From: Croceibacterium salegens
Lineage (GTDB): Bacteria > Pseudomonadota > Alphaproteobacteria > Sphingomonadales > Sphingomonadaceae
DNA: 64,000 nucleotides
Reading direction: 5' to 3'
Assembly (NCBI RefSeq): GCF_009827435.1
Contig: NZ_WTYM01000059.1
Span: 62,001 to 126,000 of the forward strand
Below are positions 1-8,680 of the stretch, piece by piece. The first letter of the stretch is position 1. The number at the start of each line of letters is the position of its first letter. The translations under genes were made by a program, and so were the position numbers. Below the pieces are notes generated by a model. That model was not told where the DNA came from. It saw only the letters and a list, made by a program, of their open reading frames with translations, and did not search any database.

Positions 1-94
1 CGCCGCACAGGCCGAAGCCGCCGCTGGCGATGAGCATGCCGTCGCGCAGCACCCCGTCGAGGGCTGCGGCGGCGTTGGGATAGAGTTTCTGCAT
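1..94 (-). CDS. CoA-transferase subunit A (3-oxoacid CoA-transferase type), N-terminal fragment
   Basis: Only the first 31 codons lie in the window; the gene continues past the left edge. The minus-strand ATG at 94-92 opens a peptide beginning MQKLYPNAAAAL and reaching SGGFGLCG. That glycine-rich GGFGLCG stretch is typical of the N-terminus of the alpha subunit of succinyl-CoA:3-oxoacid (acetoacetate) CoA-transferases, which activate ketoacids with CoA donated by succinyl-CoA. A beta-subunit gene would be expected further left, outside this window. Family assignment is good for a short fragment, but substrate specificity cannot be judged. Confidence 0.8.
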   Translation of the reverse strand, partial: MQKLYPNAAAALDGVLRDGMLIASGGFGLCG

Positions 95-229
95 GCGGCC
101 CGGTTAGCGCCTCGATTTGCCCGAGTCACGCCCTGTCTGAAGGTCAAAACAACAAAATGGTGCAACGCAACGTGAATGGGGCCTCAGGTCCTTGAAGCCT
201 ATTTGGCGCATTTTTAGCGTTTAAAAACA

Positions 230-366
230 AATGACTTGCATAAGACGCAATATGCGGTGACCTTTTCGCACTTGCGAAGTCTTCGCGCTTGCAGCATACG
301 GAACCTGCCTTTCAGGCATCCTCTCCCAAAACTTTGAGCCCGGGCGGCAACGCCCGGGCTTTTTTA
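230..366 (+). ncRNA. Candidate intergenic small RNA upstream of the AAA ATPase gene
   Basis: The 425-base gap between the CoA-transferase gene and the AAA ATPase gene contains no convincing ORF but ends in a textbook terminator. Upstream of that terminator are two more small hairpins: GCGAAG-T-CTTCGC at 274-286 and TGCCT-TTC-AGGCA at 306-318. The single-stranded segment between hairpin and terminator carries CCTCTCCC (320-327), which resembles the C-rich anti-Shine-Dalgarno loops of several alphaproteobacterial trans-acting sRNAs. No upstream or downstream plus-strand gene needs this terminator. The 5' end is a guess and no firm promoter is visible. It could alternatively be the leader of an attenuated ATPase transcript. 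Confidence 0.4.
337..366 (+). terminator. Rho-independent terminator
   Basis: A perfect 10-bp stem (AGCCCGGGCG 337-346, CGCCCGGGCT 351-360) closed by a GCAA tetraloop is followed by a T-run. It ends the candidate small RNA and lies 150 bases before the AAA ATPase start codon. Confidence 0.85.
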
Positions 367-519
367 TTGCCTCAATCCGTCGCGGCAAGTTCCCTGCCGG
401 CGCATGGAACCGCCATTGCGGTCCGTGCGCTTTGACTCGTGGCACGCCTTGGATTCGCTCGCGCGCATTCCTAGCTTTGCCCCGACACGAGACAAAAACA
501 GGCGGAAGAGAGCGAGCCC

Positions 520-2835
520 ATGGCAGACGCGCAAGTTGCGGCAAAGGTCGAAGAGGGAACCATCAGGCTGCAGGTTGCCGCGGCCAGGCAGGAAGAAAGC
601 GGCCGTGGCACAGCCCGCTTGCCGCGCAGTGCGTTCCAGGCCCTCGGCATCACCGAAGGCGATTTCATCGAGATCGAAGGCAAGCGTGTAACCGCGGCGG
701 TGGCGATGGCGGCCTATGAAGAGGACGCGGGGCTGGAGGTCGTACGCCTCGATGGCTTGCAGCGCGCCAACGCCGAAACCGCCAGCGGCGAACATGTCAC
801 CATCCGCCGCGCCGAGACCAAGGCGGCGACTCGCGTCGTGTTTGCGCCAGCCCAGCGCGAGATGCGGCTGCAGGGACCGACGGAAGCGCTCAAGCGGGTG
901 TTCTTCAACCGGCCGCTCGCCGCCGGCGACCTCGTCGCCACTCACGGCCAGCAGCCGGTGCAGAACGTCCCCCCGCAGGTCGCGCGGATGTTCAACGCCC
1001 CAGCCTATGCGCTCACCCAGATTCGCCTGCAGGTCATCTCGACCACTCCCAAGGGCGTGGTCCACATCGACGAGAACACCGAGGTCGAACTACGCTCGGA
1101 ATTCGAGGAACCGCGCGATGCCCGCGGCCTGATCAACTACGACGACGTCGGCGGGATGGAAGACACCATCAAGCAGCTGCGCGAGATGGTCGAGCTGCCG
1201 TTGCGCTATCCCGAACTGTTCACCCGCCTCGGCGTCGATCCGCCCAAGGGCGTGCTGCTCCACGGCCCGCCCGGCACCGGCAAGACCCGGCTCGCCCAGG
1301 CTGTTGCCAACGAGAGCGATGCCGAGTTCTTCACCATCAACGGCCCCGAGATCATGGGGTCGGCCTATGGCGAGAGCGAGAAGCGCCTGCGCGAAGTGTT
1401 CGAGGAGGCCGAGCGCAGCCAGCCGGCCATCGTCTTCATCGACGAAATCGATTCGATCGCGCCCAAGCGGCAGAACGTGTCGGGCGAAGCTGAAAAGCGC
1501 CTCGTCGCCCAGTTGCTGACGCTGATGGACGGTTTGCAAAGCCGCACCAACCTCGTTGTCATCGCCGCGACCAACCGGCCCGACGCGATCGACGAGGCTC
1601 TGCGCCGCCCCGGCCGCTTCGACCGCGAGATCGTGATCGGCGTCCCCGACGAGGGCGGTCGCCGCGAAATCCTTGCCATCCACACCCGCGGCATGCCGCT
1701 TGGCGAAGGCGTTGACCTTACCGAGCTGGCGCGCTCGACCCACGGCTTCGTCGGCGCCGACCTCGCCGCGCTGGCCCGCGAGGCGGCGATCGAGGCGGTG
1801 CGCCGGATCATGCCGAAACTCGATCTCGACGCCCGTGAAATCCCGCCCGAGGTCCTTGCCGAATTGCAGGTAGAGAAGAGCGACTTCCGCGAGGCGCTCA
1901 AGCGGGTCCAGCCGAGCGCGATGCGCGAGGTCATGGTCCAGGCGCCCAAGGTCGGCTGGGACGACATCGCCGGCGTGGACGAAGCCGAGGAACGCCTCAA
2001 GGAAGGCGTCGAACTGCCGCTCAAGAACCCGCAGGCCTTCGACCGGCTCGGCATCCGTCCGGCCAAGGGCTTCCTGCTGTTCGGCCCCCCGGGGACCGGC
2101 AAGACCCTGCTCGCCAAGGCGGTGGCCAAGGAGGCGGAGGCGAACTTCATCTCGATGAAGAGCTCCGATCTGCTGTCGAAGTGGTACGGCGAGAGCGAGC
2201 AGCAGATCAGCCGCATGTTCGCCCGCGCCCGCCAAGTGGCGCCTTGCGTGATCTTCATCGACGAGATCGACAGCCTCGTACCTGCGCGCGGCACCGGGGC
2301 AGGCGAGCCGCAGGTCACGGCGCGGGTGGTCAACACCATCCTTGCCGAGATGGACGGGATGGAGGAGCTCAACTCGATCGTCGTGATCGGCGCGACCAAC
2401 CGGCCCAATCTCGTCGACCCCGCGCTCTTGCGGCCCGGCCGCTTCGACGAACTGGTCTATGTGGGTCCGCCCGACGCGCCCGGTCGCGAACGCATCCTCG
2501 GCATTCACACCCGCAACATGCCGCTCGCCAAGGACGTCGACCTCAAGGCCATTGCCGCGAAGACCGAGCGCTACACCGGCGCGGACCTCGAAGACGTCGT
2601 GCGCCGCGCCGGCCTGATCGCCATCCGCAAGGGTGGGGCGGATACCGGCGAAGTGACCAACGCCGATTTCACCGAGGCGCTCGAAGACAGCCGCCCGACG
2701 GTGACCCAGCAGATGGAATCGGAATACGCCAAGATGAAGGGCGAACTGAAGCGCAAAGCGCTCGAAGTGACCCCGATCGGCTTCGTCCACGAAGGCATGG
2801 TCGAGAGCACGCGCGACAGCAAGCACGGCAATTGA
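520..2835 (+). CDS. CDC48-family two-ring AAA ATPase
   Basis: A 771-aa protein laid out like archaeal VAT and eukaryotic Cdc48/p97, hexameric unfoldases that extract and unfold protein substrates with ATP. The N-terminal ~180 residues correspond to the substrate or adaptor-binding N domain. Two AAA modules follow, each with Walker A GPPGTGKT (residues 249-256 and 522-529) and Walker B with DEID (308-311 and 581-584). Both rings look catalytically complete. The ATG has purine-rich GGAAGAGAGCGAG just upstream. It stands alone, preceded by the candidate sRNA and terminator, and converges on the MscS gene. Its bacterial substrates are not known from sequence. Confidence 0.95.
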   Translation: MADAQVAAKVEEGTIRLQVAAARQEESGRGTARLPRSAFQALGITEGDFIEIEGKRVTAAVAMAAYEEDAGLEVVRLDGLQRANAETASGEHVTIRRAETKAATRVVFAPAQREMRLQGPTEALKRVFFNRPLAAGDLVATHGQQPVQNVPPQVARMFNAPAYALTQIRLQVISTTPKGVVHIDENTEVELRSEFEEPRDARGLINYDDVGGMEDTIKQLREMVELPLRYPELFTRLGVDPPKGVLLHGPPGTGKTRLAQAVANESDAEFFTINGPEIMGSAYGESEKRLREVFEEAERSQPAIVFIDEIDSIAPKRQNVSGEAEKRLVAQLLTLMDGLQSRTNLVVIAATNRPDAIDEALRRPGRFDREIVIGVPDEGGRREILAIHTRGMPLGEGVDLTELARSTHGFVGADLAALAREAAIEAVRRIMPKLDLDAREIPPEVLAELQVEKSDFREALKRVQPSAMREVMVQAPKVGWDDIAGVDEAEERLKEGVELPLKNPQAFDRLGIRPAKGFLLFGPPGTGKTLLAKAVAKEAEANFISMKSSDLLSKWYGESEQQISRMFARARQVAPCVIFIDEIDSLVPARGTGAGEPQVTARVVNTILAEMDGMEELNSIVVIGATNRPNLVDPALLRPGRFDELVYVGPPDAPGRERILGIHTRNMPLAKDVDLKAIAAKTERYTGADLEDVVRRAGLIAIRKGGADTGEVTNADFTEALEDSRPTVTQQMESEYAKMKGELKRKALEVTPIGFVHEGMVESTRDSKHGN

Positions 2836-2857
2836 TCGGGCGGGGCGCTGGCCCCGC

Positions 2858-3946
2858 CTACTTGCGCTTCGCCACCTTTGCGTTGGCCTGTTCCACCTCG
2901 AGCCGGCGACGGATCAGTGCGCCGGGCATCTCGCGGCGCAGCCAGTCGATCATGTGCTCTCGGACCGCGCAGCGCAGCACCCACAAGTCGCTTATCGTCG
3001 CCGCGCTCATGCCGAGGCGCAGTTCGATGCTTTCCGGGTGGGCCTCGGTCATCAGCAGCGCGCCGGTGCGGTGGTCCCATTCGGGTTGGGTTTCGAGGAA
3101 GCTGAGGAACTCTGTGCGGATCGGCTCGATTTCGGTCGAAGGGTCGAGGTGAAGGAAGACCGGGCCGGTCAGCTTCTCGCTCCTGCGCGACCAGTTCTCG
3201 AAGCTCGAGTCGAGGAAGCGAGACGTCGGCACAAGGACGGCCCGCTCGTCCCAGGTGCGGATGATGGCGAAGCTCATGCGGATTTCCTCGATTCGACCGG
3301 TGTGGCCGTCGATGACCACGAGGTCGCCGATGCGCACCGGTTCGGTGATCGCCATCTGCAGCCCAGCGATGAGCGACTTGAGCGCGGGTTGCGCCGCGGC
3401 GCCGACGGCGAGGGCGGCGAGGCCGGCCGAGGCAAGCAACGTCGTGCCGACATCCTTCACGCCGGGAATATCGAGCAGCACGAGGCCCACAGTGACGACC
3501 ACGATGACCAGCAGCGCGGTTCGCGAGAGAATGGCGATACGGGTCTGGCGGCTTCGCGCCGCGGCGATGTCGTCGGAGCTCAGGGCATGGATCGTCATCG
3601 CCTGCGCGAAGCCCTTGACCAGACTGTAGGCGATCCAGCCGAGCAGCAGCGGCATGACCAGCCCGGCGAACTTGACCCAGACAAGGTCCAGCGCCGGTGT
3701 CTCGCGCGCGGCAAGCACGAGGCCGAGCACGGCCATCGACCAGCGCGTCGGACGTTCCATCGCATCCACAATGACATCGTCGGTCTCGGTGGTGTTGTGG
3801 CTGGCCAGCCTGCGCAGAAGGTTGAACAGCAGGCGGTGCACAAACAGTGCCAGCGCGACGCCAAGGATTGCGGCGACCGTCGCGACAATCACGTCCCATG
3901 CCCAGGGCTGGAAGCTGGCAGCGAGGCTGTCGATCGTATCGGTCAT
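2858..3946 (-). CDS. MscS-family mechanosensitive ion channel
   Basis: A 362-aa inner-membrane protein predicted to form a small-conductance mechanosensitive channel that releases solutes on hypo-osmotic shock. The first ~190 residues hold about five hydrophobic segments. The last is the glycine/alanine-rich pore helix (LASAGLAALAVGAAAQPALK) that runs directly into the conserved MscS beta domain (AITEPVRIGDLVVIDGHTGR, about residues 219-238). A cytoplasmic alpha/beta domain completes the protein. This is larger than the minimal E. coli MscS (286 aa) because of extra N-terminal membrane segments. It is transcribed towards the AAA ATPase gene with only 22 bases between the two stop codons. Confidence 0.93.
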   Translation of the reverse strand: MTDTIDSLAASFQPWAWDVIVATVAAILGVALALFVHRLLFNLLRRLASHNTTETDDVIVDAMERPTRWSMAVLGLVLAARETPALDLVWVKFAGLVMPLLLGWIAYSLVKGFAQAMTIHALSSDDIAAARSRQTRIAILSRTALLVIVVVTVGLVLLDIPGVKDVGTTLLASAGLAALAVGAAAQPALKSLIAGLQMAITEPVRIGDLVVIDGHTGRIEEIRMSFAIIRTWDERAVLVPTSRFLDSSFENWSRRSEKLTGPVFLHLDPSTEIEPIRTEFLSFLETQPEWDHRTGALLMTEAHPESIELRLGMSAATISDLWVLRCAVREHMIDWLRREMPGALIRRRLEVEQANAKVAKRK

Positions 3947-4027
3947 GCCAGCCGGGTAGGGGGTGCGTGCGGCAGCTTCAACCCCGGCGTCCGTCCGCCG
4001 ACTACCGCTTCGCTGCCTGGGGCGGGC

Positions 4028-6892
4028 TCAGTGCGCCGCGTCCCAGCTCTTGCCGTGGCCGATTTCGATGCCGAGCGGAACGGTCAGTTCGACCGCCGGC
4101 AGAGCTGCTTCCGCCATCACGCGTTCGATTACCGGACCGGCGGTATCCACGTCACCTTCGGGCAGCTCGAAGACCAGTTCGTCGTGGACCTGCAGCAGCA
4201 TTCGCACGTGGCCCAAGCCGGCTTCGTCGAGCGCGGGCATCATGCGGACCATCGCGCGCTTGATGATATCGGCACTGGTCCCCTGGATCGGCGCGTTGAT
4301 CGCCGCGCGCTCGCTGCCCTGCCGCTCTGCCTGGTGCGTCGAGGTGATGCGGGGGAACCATGTCTTGCGGCCGAACAGTGTCTCCGAATAGCCGCGCGTG
4401 CGGACCTGCTCGAGCGTCGAGTGAATGTAGGCCTGGATGCCGGGGAAGCGCTGGAAATAGGTGTCGATGATCGCCTGCGCCTCGTCCGGCTCGATGCCGA
4501 GGCGGCCGGCGAGGCCCCAGCGGCTGATGCCGTAGAGGATCGCGAAGTTCACCGTCTTGGCCCGGGCGCGGGTGTCACGGTCGACCGTACCGAACATTTC
4601 CTGCGCGGTGCGGGCGTGGATGTCCTCGCCGGCGAGGAACGCTTCCTTCAGCGTCGGCACGTCGCACATGTGCGCGGCGAGACGCAGCTCGATCTGCGAA
4701 TAGTCGGCCGCGAGCAGGACGTTGCCCTCCTCGGGCACGAAGGCCTCGCGGATCTGCCGCCCGATGGCGGTGCGGATCGGGATGTTCTGCAGGTTGGGGT
4801 CGGTCGATGAGAGCCGCCCGGTCTGCGCGCCGACCAGCGAATAGCTGGTGTGAACGCGGCCCGTCGCCGGGTTGATCGCTTCCTGCAGCGCGTCGGTATA
4901 AGTGCTCTTGAGTTTGGCCAGCTGGCGCCAGTCGAGCACCTTCTGGGCGATCTCGGCGCCCTGCGCGGCGAGGCCTTCGAGGATTCCCTGGTCGGTCGAA
5001 TACTGCCCGCTCTTGCCCTTGCGTCCACCTTTGTAACCGAGCTTGTCGAACAGGATATCGCCCAGCTGCTTGGGGCTGCCGATGGTGAATTCCTGCCCGG
5101 CGAGTTGATGGATCTCGCCCTCCAGCTTGGCCGTCTCGGTGGCGAATTCATCCGACAGCTTGGCGAGTCTCGCGCGGTCGACCCTGATGCCGTGACGTTC
5201 CATCTGCGCGACGACCGGGATCAGCGGGCGGTCGACTCGCTCGTAGACCCGCGTGCTGCCTTCGAGCGCTAGCCGCGGCTTGAGCAGGGTATGCAGCCGC
5301 CAGGTGACGTCGGCGTCCTCGGCGGCGTATTCGGTCGCCCGCGCGATCGGCACTTCGCCGAACGGGATCTGTTTCTTGCCGGTGCCGCAGATGTCCTTGA
5401 AGGCGAGCGTGGTGTGGCCGAGGTGGCGTTCGCTGAGTTCATCCATCCCGTGCCCGCCGCCGATCCCGTCGGCCTGCCGCCCGGCGTCCATGTCGAAGCT
5501 GATGATCATCGTGTCGTCGACCGGGCCCAGCGCGATGCCATGCCGGGCGAGGACGTTGATGTCGTACTTGATGTTCTGTCCGGCCTTGAGCACCGCATCG
5601 CTTTCGAGCAGCGGCTTGAGCGTGGCGACGGCATCGGCAAGCGGCACCTGCTCCGGCTTTTCGGCGAACATGTCGCTGCCGCCGTGTCCGAGCGGGATGT
5701 AGCAGGCATCGTTCGGACCGAGGGCAAGGCTCACCCCGACGAGGTCGGCCTGGATCGAATCGAGGCTGCTGGCCTCGGTATCCACCGCGACCAGGCGCGC
5801 GGCGAAGGCGCGATCGATCCACGCCTGCAGCCGCTCCATCGTCTGCACGCATTCGTAGCCCGAGCGGTCGACCGGCGGCATCTCGGGCGGCGCCTGGCGG
5901 TTGCCTTCGCGCGAGGCCGGCGCCCCGGCGGTCTCCTGCTTCGCCGGGTTGAGGTTGGTCGTGCGTGTTGGGCTGCCGCTTCCGGCGTGGAGGCGCTTGA
6001 GCAGCGAGTTGAAGCCGTGTGTGGTGAGGAACTCGGCCAGCGGCTCGGGTGGAATACCGTCGAGCTTCATGTCTTCGAGCGCCACGGGTAGTGCGATGTC
6101 GCTCTTCAGTTCGACCAGCTCGCGACTGAGCATTGCCATGTCGCGCCCTTCGAGCAGGCGCTCCCTGAGCTTGGAGGGCTTCATGTCGGCCGCCGAATCG
6201 AGGGCTGCGGCAAGATCGCCGTTTTCGGCGATGAGCTTGCTCGCGGTCTTGGGGCCGATGCCGAAGATGCCCGGCACATTGTCGACGCTGTCTCCCATCA
6301 GCGCGAGGACATCGCCGACCTTTTCGGGCGGGACGCCGAATTTTTCGATGACTTCCTCGCGGCCGATGCGGGCGTCCTTCATAGTGTCGAGCATATCGAT
6401 GCAGCCGCCTTCGGCGACGCCGGGGTCGAGATGGTCTTCGGCGCACTGGCCGATGAGCTGCATCAGGTCCTTGTCGCTCGATACGATCGTGACGTCCCAG
6501 CCCTTGCGGGTCGCCGCCTTGGCGTAGCTGGCTATGAGGTCGTCGGCCTCGTAGCCCTGCTCCTCGATGCACGGCAGGCTGAAGGCGCGGGTGGCGTCGC
6601 GAATCAGCGGGAACTGCGGCACCAGGTCCTCGGGCGGGTCGGGCCGGTGCGCCTTGTATTCAGCGTAGAGTTCGTTGCGGAACGAATGGCTCGACTTGTC
6701 GAGGATCACCGCCAGGTGTGTCGGCCCCTCGGCCTTGTCGAGGTCGTCGGCCAGCTTCCACAGCATCGTGGTGTAGCCGTAGACCGCGCCGACCGGCGTA
6801 CCTTCCGGATTGGTCAGCGGCGGCAGGCGATGGTAGGCCCTGAAAATGTAGCTCGACCCGTCAACGAGATAGAGGTGCTGCTTATCGGCCAT
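4028..6892 (-). CDS. polA: DNA polymerase I
   Basis: A 954-aa family A DNA polymerase that fills gaps and removes RNA primers in replication and repair. The N-terminal 5'-3' exonuclease (FEN) domain begins LYLVDGSSYIFRAYH and contains the acidic cluster around YEADDLIASYA. The central 3'-5' exonuclease domain retains the metal-binding DxE motif (VAVDTEASSLD). The polymerase domain has motif A (ADYSQIELRLAAH), motif B (RARAKTVNFAILYGIS) and motif C (QVHDELVFE). All three activities look intact, so this is a full-length proofreading PolA. The stop codon lies 81 bases from the MscS start; both genes are on the minus strand but probably have separate promoters. Confidence 0.98.
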   Translation of the reverse strand: MADKQHLYLVDGSSYIFRAYHRLPPLTNPEGTPVGAVYGYTTMLWKLADDLDKAEGPTHLAVILDKSSHSFRNELYAEYKAHRPDPPEDLVPQFPLIRDATRAFSLPCIEEQGYEADDLIASYAKAATRKGWDVTIVSSDKDLMQLIGQCAEDHLDPGVAEGGCIDMLDTMKDARIGREEVIEKFGVPPEKVGDVLALMGDSVDNVPGIFGIGPKTASKLIAENGDLAAALDSAADMKPSKLRERLLEGRDMAMLSRELVELKSDIALPVALEDMKLDGIPPEPLAEFLTTHGFNSLLKRLHAGSGSPTRTTNLNPAKQETAGAPASREGNRQAPPEMPPVDRSGYECVQTMERLQAWIDRAFAARLVAVDTEASSLDSIQADLVGVSLALGPNDACYIPLGHGGSDMFAEKPEQVPLADAVATLKPLLESDAVLKAGQNIKYDINVLARHGIALGPVDDTMIISFDMDAGRQADGIGGGHGMDELSERHLGHTTLAFKDICGTGKKQIPFGEVPIARATEYAAEDADVTWRLHTLLKPRLALEGSTRVYERVDRPLIPVVAQMERHGIRVDRARLAKLSDEFATETAKLEGEIHQLAGQEFTIGSPKQLGDILFDKLGYKGGRKGKSGQYSTDQGILEGLAAQGAEIAQKVLDWRQLAKLKSTYTDALQEAINPATGRVHTSYSLVGAQTGRLSSTDPNLQNIPIRTAIGRQIREAFVPEEGNVLLAADYSQIELRLAAHMCDVPTLKEAFLAGEDIHARTAQEMFGTVDRDTRARAKTVNFAILYGISRWGLAGRLGIEPDEAQAIIDTYFQRFPGIQAYIHSTLEQVRTRGYSETLFGRKTWFPRITSTHQAERQGSERAAINAPIQGTSADIIKRAMVRMMPALDEAGLGHVRMLLQVHDELVFELPEGDVDTAGPVIERVMAEAALPAVELTVPLGIEIGHGKSWDAAH

Positions 6893-7153
6893 GGCGCGGG
6901 TGGTAGCAGCGAGCGCGGGTCAGGTCAGCACGTTTTGCCATGCTTTTGCCCCGCCGGGTCAGCGCTCTGGGGGTGGGAAATCGCCTTGCACCGCGATGAA
7001 CCAAATATGGCGCATCGCCACAATCTGCTTGCTTTGCCACAAAGTCGCCATTATTTCCCGCCTCCGGAATTCACCCCAGGGTGGGTTTCGCGGGGGGTAA
7101 GGCAAACAGCCTGTCCAACGCATTCCAAACTCGCTGTTTAAGGATACTAAAAC

Positions 7154-7387
7154 ATGCGCAAGATCGTTCTCGTTGCCGCGATTGCCGCCGGCGCCCTGTC
7201 GCTCGCCGCTTGCTCGGAAGCCACCGAAGACGCCGCTTCGGAAACCGCTGATTCGGCCATGGCCGACGCTGAAGCCAACGTCGACGCCGCTGCTGACGCC
7301 GCGACCGACGCCGCTTCGGAAGTCACCGAAGCCACTAGCGAAGCCGTTGAAGCTGCTAGCGAAGCGACCAGCGAAGCCGCCGAGTAA
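7154..7387 (+). CDS. Small Ala/Glu/Thr-rich lipoprotein
   Basis: A 77-aa protein with a classical lipoprotein signal: MRK, a hydrophobic stretch and the lipobox LAAC, so the mature protein would be lipid-anchored at the Cys. The rest is a low-complexity run of Ala, Glu, Ser, Thr and Asp with heptad-like repeats (DAAADAATDAASEVTEA), compatible with an alpha-helical or coiled-coil rod, loosely like Lpp-type structural lipoproteins. It sits divergently from polA across 261 bases that should contain both promoters, and it is followed at once by its own strong terminator. That arrangement fits a highly expressed monocistronic envelope protein. No family is recognised with certainty. Confidence 0.85.
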   Translation: MRKIVLVAAIAAGALSLAACSEATEDAASETADSAMADAEANVDAAADAATDAASEVTEATSEAVEAASEATSEAAE

Positions 7388-7416
7388 TCCTCGCGCGTCA
7401 AGCGAACAAAAGGAAA

Positions 7417-7449
7417 GGGCGCGGCCGGAAGGCCGCGCCCTTTTCTTTT
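7417..7449 (+). terminator. Rho-independent terminator of the small lipoprotein gene
   Basis: A perfect GC-rich 10-bp stem (GGGCGCGGCC 7417-7426, GGCCGCGCCC 7431-7440) with loop GGAA is followed by TTTTCTTTT. It starts 30 bases after the stop codon. A flanking AAA/TTT extension could also let it serve the convergent minus-strand beta-lactamase-like gene. Confidence 0.9.
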
Positions 7450-7475
7450 GCCCTCCGCCCGTCCGGAGAAAGGCG

Positions 7476-8522
7476 TCAGCCGCCCGAGTCTGAGTACTTG
7501 GCCGACGTCCACTCACGCGCTTCGGCTTGGCGCTGGGCGTAGCTCTGAGCATAGCCGTCGTAGATTGCCCGGGCGATGCTGGCGATCTTCGCCTCGCGAT
7601 TGGCCCGCGAACCCTGGCCGGTGACATAGATAGCAACCGCGATCGACCGGCCGTCGGGCGCCATCATGATGCCGACATCGCTGGAAGTGTTGTTGAGCGA
7701 GCCTGTCTTGTGCGCCACGCGGACGTTCTCCGGCAACAGTGCCGGGATGCGGTGCGTGCCGGTGCGGCAACGCTCCATCGTATCGATCAGCACGCGGCGG
7801 CTCTCGGCGCTCAGCCATTGCCCCTGGTACAGGCCGGTCAGCAGAAGGACCATGTCGCGCGGCGTCGAACTATCGCGGATGTCTATATGCGAAGCCGGGT
7901 CGAACTCGCCGTCGTCGCGCACCAGAGTGGCGATGTCGCGTGACAGGTTGAAGCCCTTGATTCCGGCCCGTCGCGCCCAGTCGTTGACAGCCGCGGGGCC
8001 ACCTACCGCATGGAGCAGCGAATCGGTCGCCGCATTGTTGCTGCGCGTCAGCATCAGGTCGATCAGCTCAAGCGCGGTGTAGTACTGCCCTTCCTTGACC
8101 GGTGCGGCCTTGCTCGAAAATGGCGCCGAGCGCACCGGGACGAGCAGAGGCAGTTCGCGGGTCAACGTCCACCGGCCCTTGTCGACTCCCTCGAGATAGG
8201 TCGCGGCAATGGCAACCTTGCTGGTGCTGGCCATCGGGAAGCGCTGGTCGCCCAGCACGCCCACTTCCTGTCCGGTAGAGAGGTCGACTGCGGCAACGCC
8301 GATGCGACCGTTCGATCCGTCCGCAAGTTGTGCGACCAGTCGCTCGAACGGACTGTCGAAACGCGGGGTGAAATCGCGCGGTACGCGAGAGTCGGTGCCG
8401 AAGGTGCTGTCGAAGGCTGCCTCGAGGCTGGAGCCTTGAGCGTCGTTGGCATGTGCCGGGACCGCCATGGCAAGCGCGAGTGCCAGCGGGGCGATCAGGC
8501 GTCCGATCGTACGAAAAACCAT
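7476..8522 (-). CDS. Class A beta-lactamase-like serine hydrolase
   Basis: A 348-aa exported protein (signal peptide MVFRTIGRLIA...AHA, mature from about residue 26) of the penicillin-binding/serine beta-lactamase fold. The three hallmark motifs are visible: SxxK as STSK (S99-K102), SDN-equivalent SNN (161-163) and KTG (272-274). The segment where class A enzymes carry ExxLN reads DGEFDPASHIDIRD (203-216). It retains one Glu (E206) but not the Leu-Asn, so the deacylation geometry is uncertain. It may be a true but divergent beta-lactamase or a peptidoglycan-acting relative. It is monocistronic, 158 bases downstream of the next minus-strand gene. An ampR-like regulator is not adjacent. Confidence 0.88.
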   Translation of the reverse strand: MVFRTIGRLIAPLALALAMAVPAHANDAQGSSLEAAFDSTFGTDSRVPRDFTPRFDSPFERLVAQLADGSNGRIGVAAVDLSTGQEVGVLGDQRFPMASTSKVAIAATYLEGVDKGRWTLTRELPLLVPVRSAPFSSKAAPVKEGQYYTALELIDLMLTRSNNAATDSLLHAVGGPAAVNDWARRAGIKGFNLSRDIATLVRDDGEFDPASHIDIRDSSTPRDMVLLLTGLYQGQWLSAESRRVLIDTMERCRTGTHRIPALLPENVRVAHKTGSLNNTSSDVGIMMAPDGRSIAVAIYVTGQGSRANREAKIASIARAIYDGYAQSYAQRQAEAREWTSAKYSDSGG

Positions 8523-8680
8523 TCTGAAAAAACTACCCGTCCAATCCTGAGGAAAGGTTAATCCTTTCTGTCGCCCGCTGGCAATATTGCAAGCGACGAA
8601 TGGACGGGCCCATCTGGTCGAGACGAGTCCGCGGACGGCTCTTTGCCCAAAACTAACCTATATTCGAGAGGTTTGCAGGC

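Noticed and set aside
8552..8568. GAAAGG-TTAAT-CCTTTC palindrome before the beta-lactamase-like gene as an operator
   Set aside because: Only six pairs, immediately upstream of the start codon and with no cognate regulator nearby; it may be chance or a minor hairpin.
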